This document shows, one piece after another, positions 6,123 to 6,215 of a stretch of DNA of 6,215 nt; within the stretch, counting starts at the first letter, position 1, and the number at the start of each line of letters is the position of its first letter. The DNA lies in contig JAAUPH010000148.1 in NCBI GenBank assembly GCA_012035435.1, positions 1-6,215 of the forward strand, in the 5' to 3' direction. The stretch comes from Sphingopyxis sp. Lineage in GTDB: Bacteria; Pseudomonadota; Alphaproteobacteria; Sphingomonadales; Sphingomonadaceae. Below the pieces are notes generated by a model that saw only the letters and a program-made list of their open reading frames with translations, did no database searches and was not told where the DNA came from. Both the position numbers and the translations under genes were made by a program.

Positions 6123-6215
6123 CAGTCACCACATCGAACAGTACGGAAGGAACTTCGCTGGTTCCATTGTTCACGGTCTGCTTTGCAATGACGGGCTTGC
6201 CTGACCCCATCTTCA
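6119..6215. other. Unassigned terminal segment after the amidohydrolase break
   Basis: By hand count 51 of 97 bases are G or C, visibly lower than the rest of the window. It begins within a perfect inverted repeat, GGTGAC-A-GTCACC (6118-6130). One forward frame is open to the end of the window (Thr/Ser-rich, starting VTVTTSNSTEG), and one reverse frame is also open (MGSGKPVIAKQTVNNG from 6210, running into the amidohydrolase antisense). I recognise neither. It may be a fragment of another gene joined here. Confidence 0.4.

Noticed and set aside
5785..6210. A 141-codon minus-strand open frame starting MGSGKPVIAK
   Set aside because: Most of it is antisense to the amidohydrolase and is Arg/Pro-rich. 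Only the part beyond 6119 might be coding, and that is noted as unassigned.

Overview
The window is a stretch of high-GC (roughly 60%, by eye) proteobacterial chromosome. It most likely comes from an alphaproteobacterium, and Sphingomonadales is the best guess. The main support is a single-domain response regulator closely resembling CpdR, an alphaproteobacterial ClpXP adaptor, sitting divergent from an N-formylglutamate amidohydrolase gene. Intergenic repeats built on the 'cgtcattcccgcgaaggcgggaat' type of palindrome fit but are not specific. The taxonomic call rests on recognition only.

Layout: positions 3129-18 carry three minus-strand genes in the order glutamine synthetase-family ligase (PuuA-like), small DUF861-type cupin (start overlaps the ligase stop as ATGA), and FAD-dependent amine oxidase (PuuB-like). 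This looks like a gamma-glutamylated amine or polyamine catabolic cluster. A REP-pair repeat (1271-1355) separates the cupin from the oxidase. A second copy of the same architecture (3315-3423) lies in the 337-nt gap upstream of the ligase. Next is a minus-strand alpha/beta hydrolase (4332-3467). It is divergent from a plus-strand short-chain dehydrogenase resembling 2,4-dienoyl-CoA reductase (4411-5202). A tRNA-Val(GAC) gene (5297-5223, minus) follows, then cpdR (5729-5358, minus), then the start of an N-formylglutamate amidohydrolase (5820 onward, plus) that stops making sense at about 6113.

Two genes are broken by apparent single-base deletions: the oxidase at about 684-691 and the hydrolase at about 4048. 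The oxidase may have another near its 3' end. The amidohydrolase loses family resemblance at a CCCGGG site (6114-6119), after which the last ~97 bases have lower GC and no recognisable continuation. Intact genes (ligase, cupin, dehydrogenase, cpdR, tRNA) lie between them. The simplest reading is a draft-quality or metagenomic contig with indel errors and a possible chimeric end, but real gene decay cannot be excluded from sequence alone. I see no convincing novel defence, mobile or CRISPR system. The most biologically interesting items are the ligase-cupin-oxidase cluster, the REP pairs, and the nested hairpin between cpdR and the tRNA.
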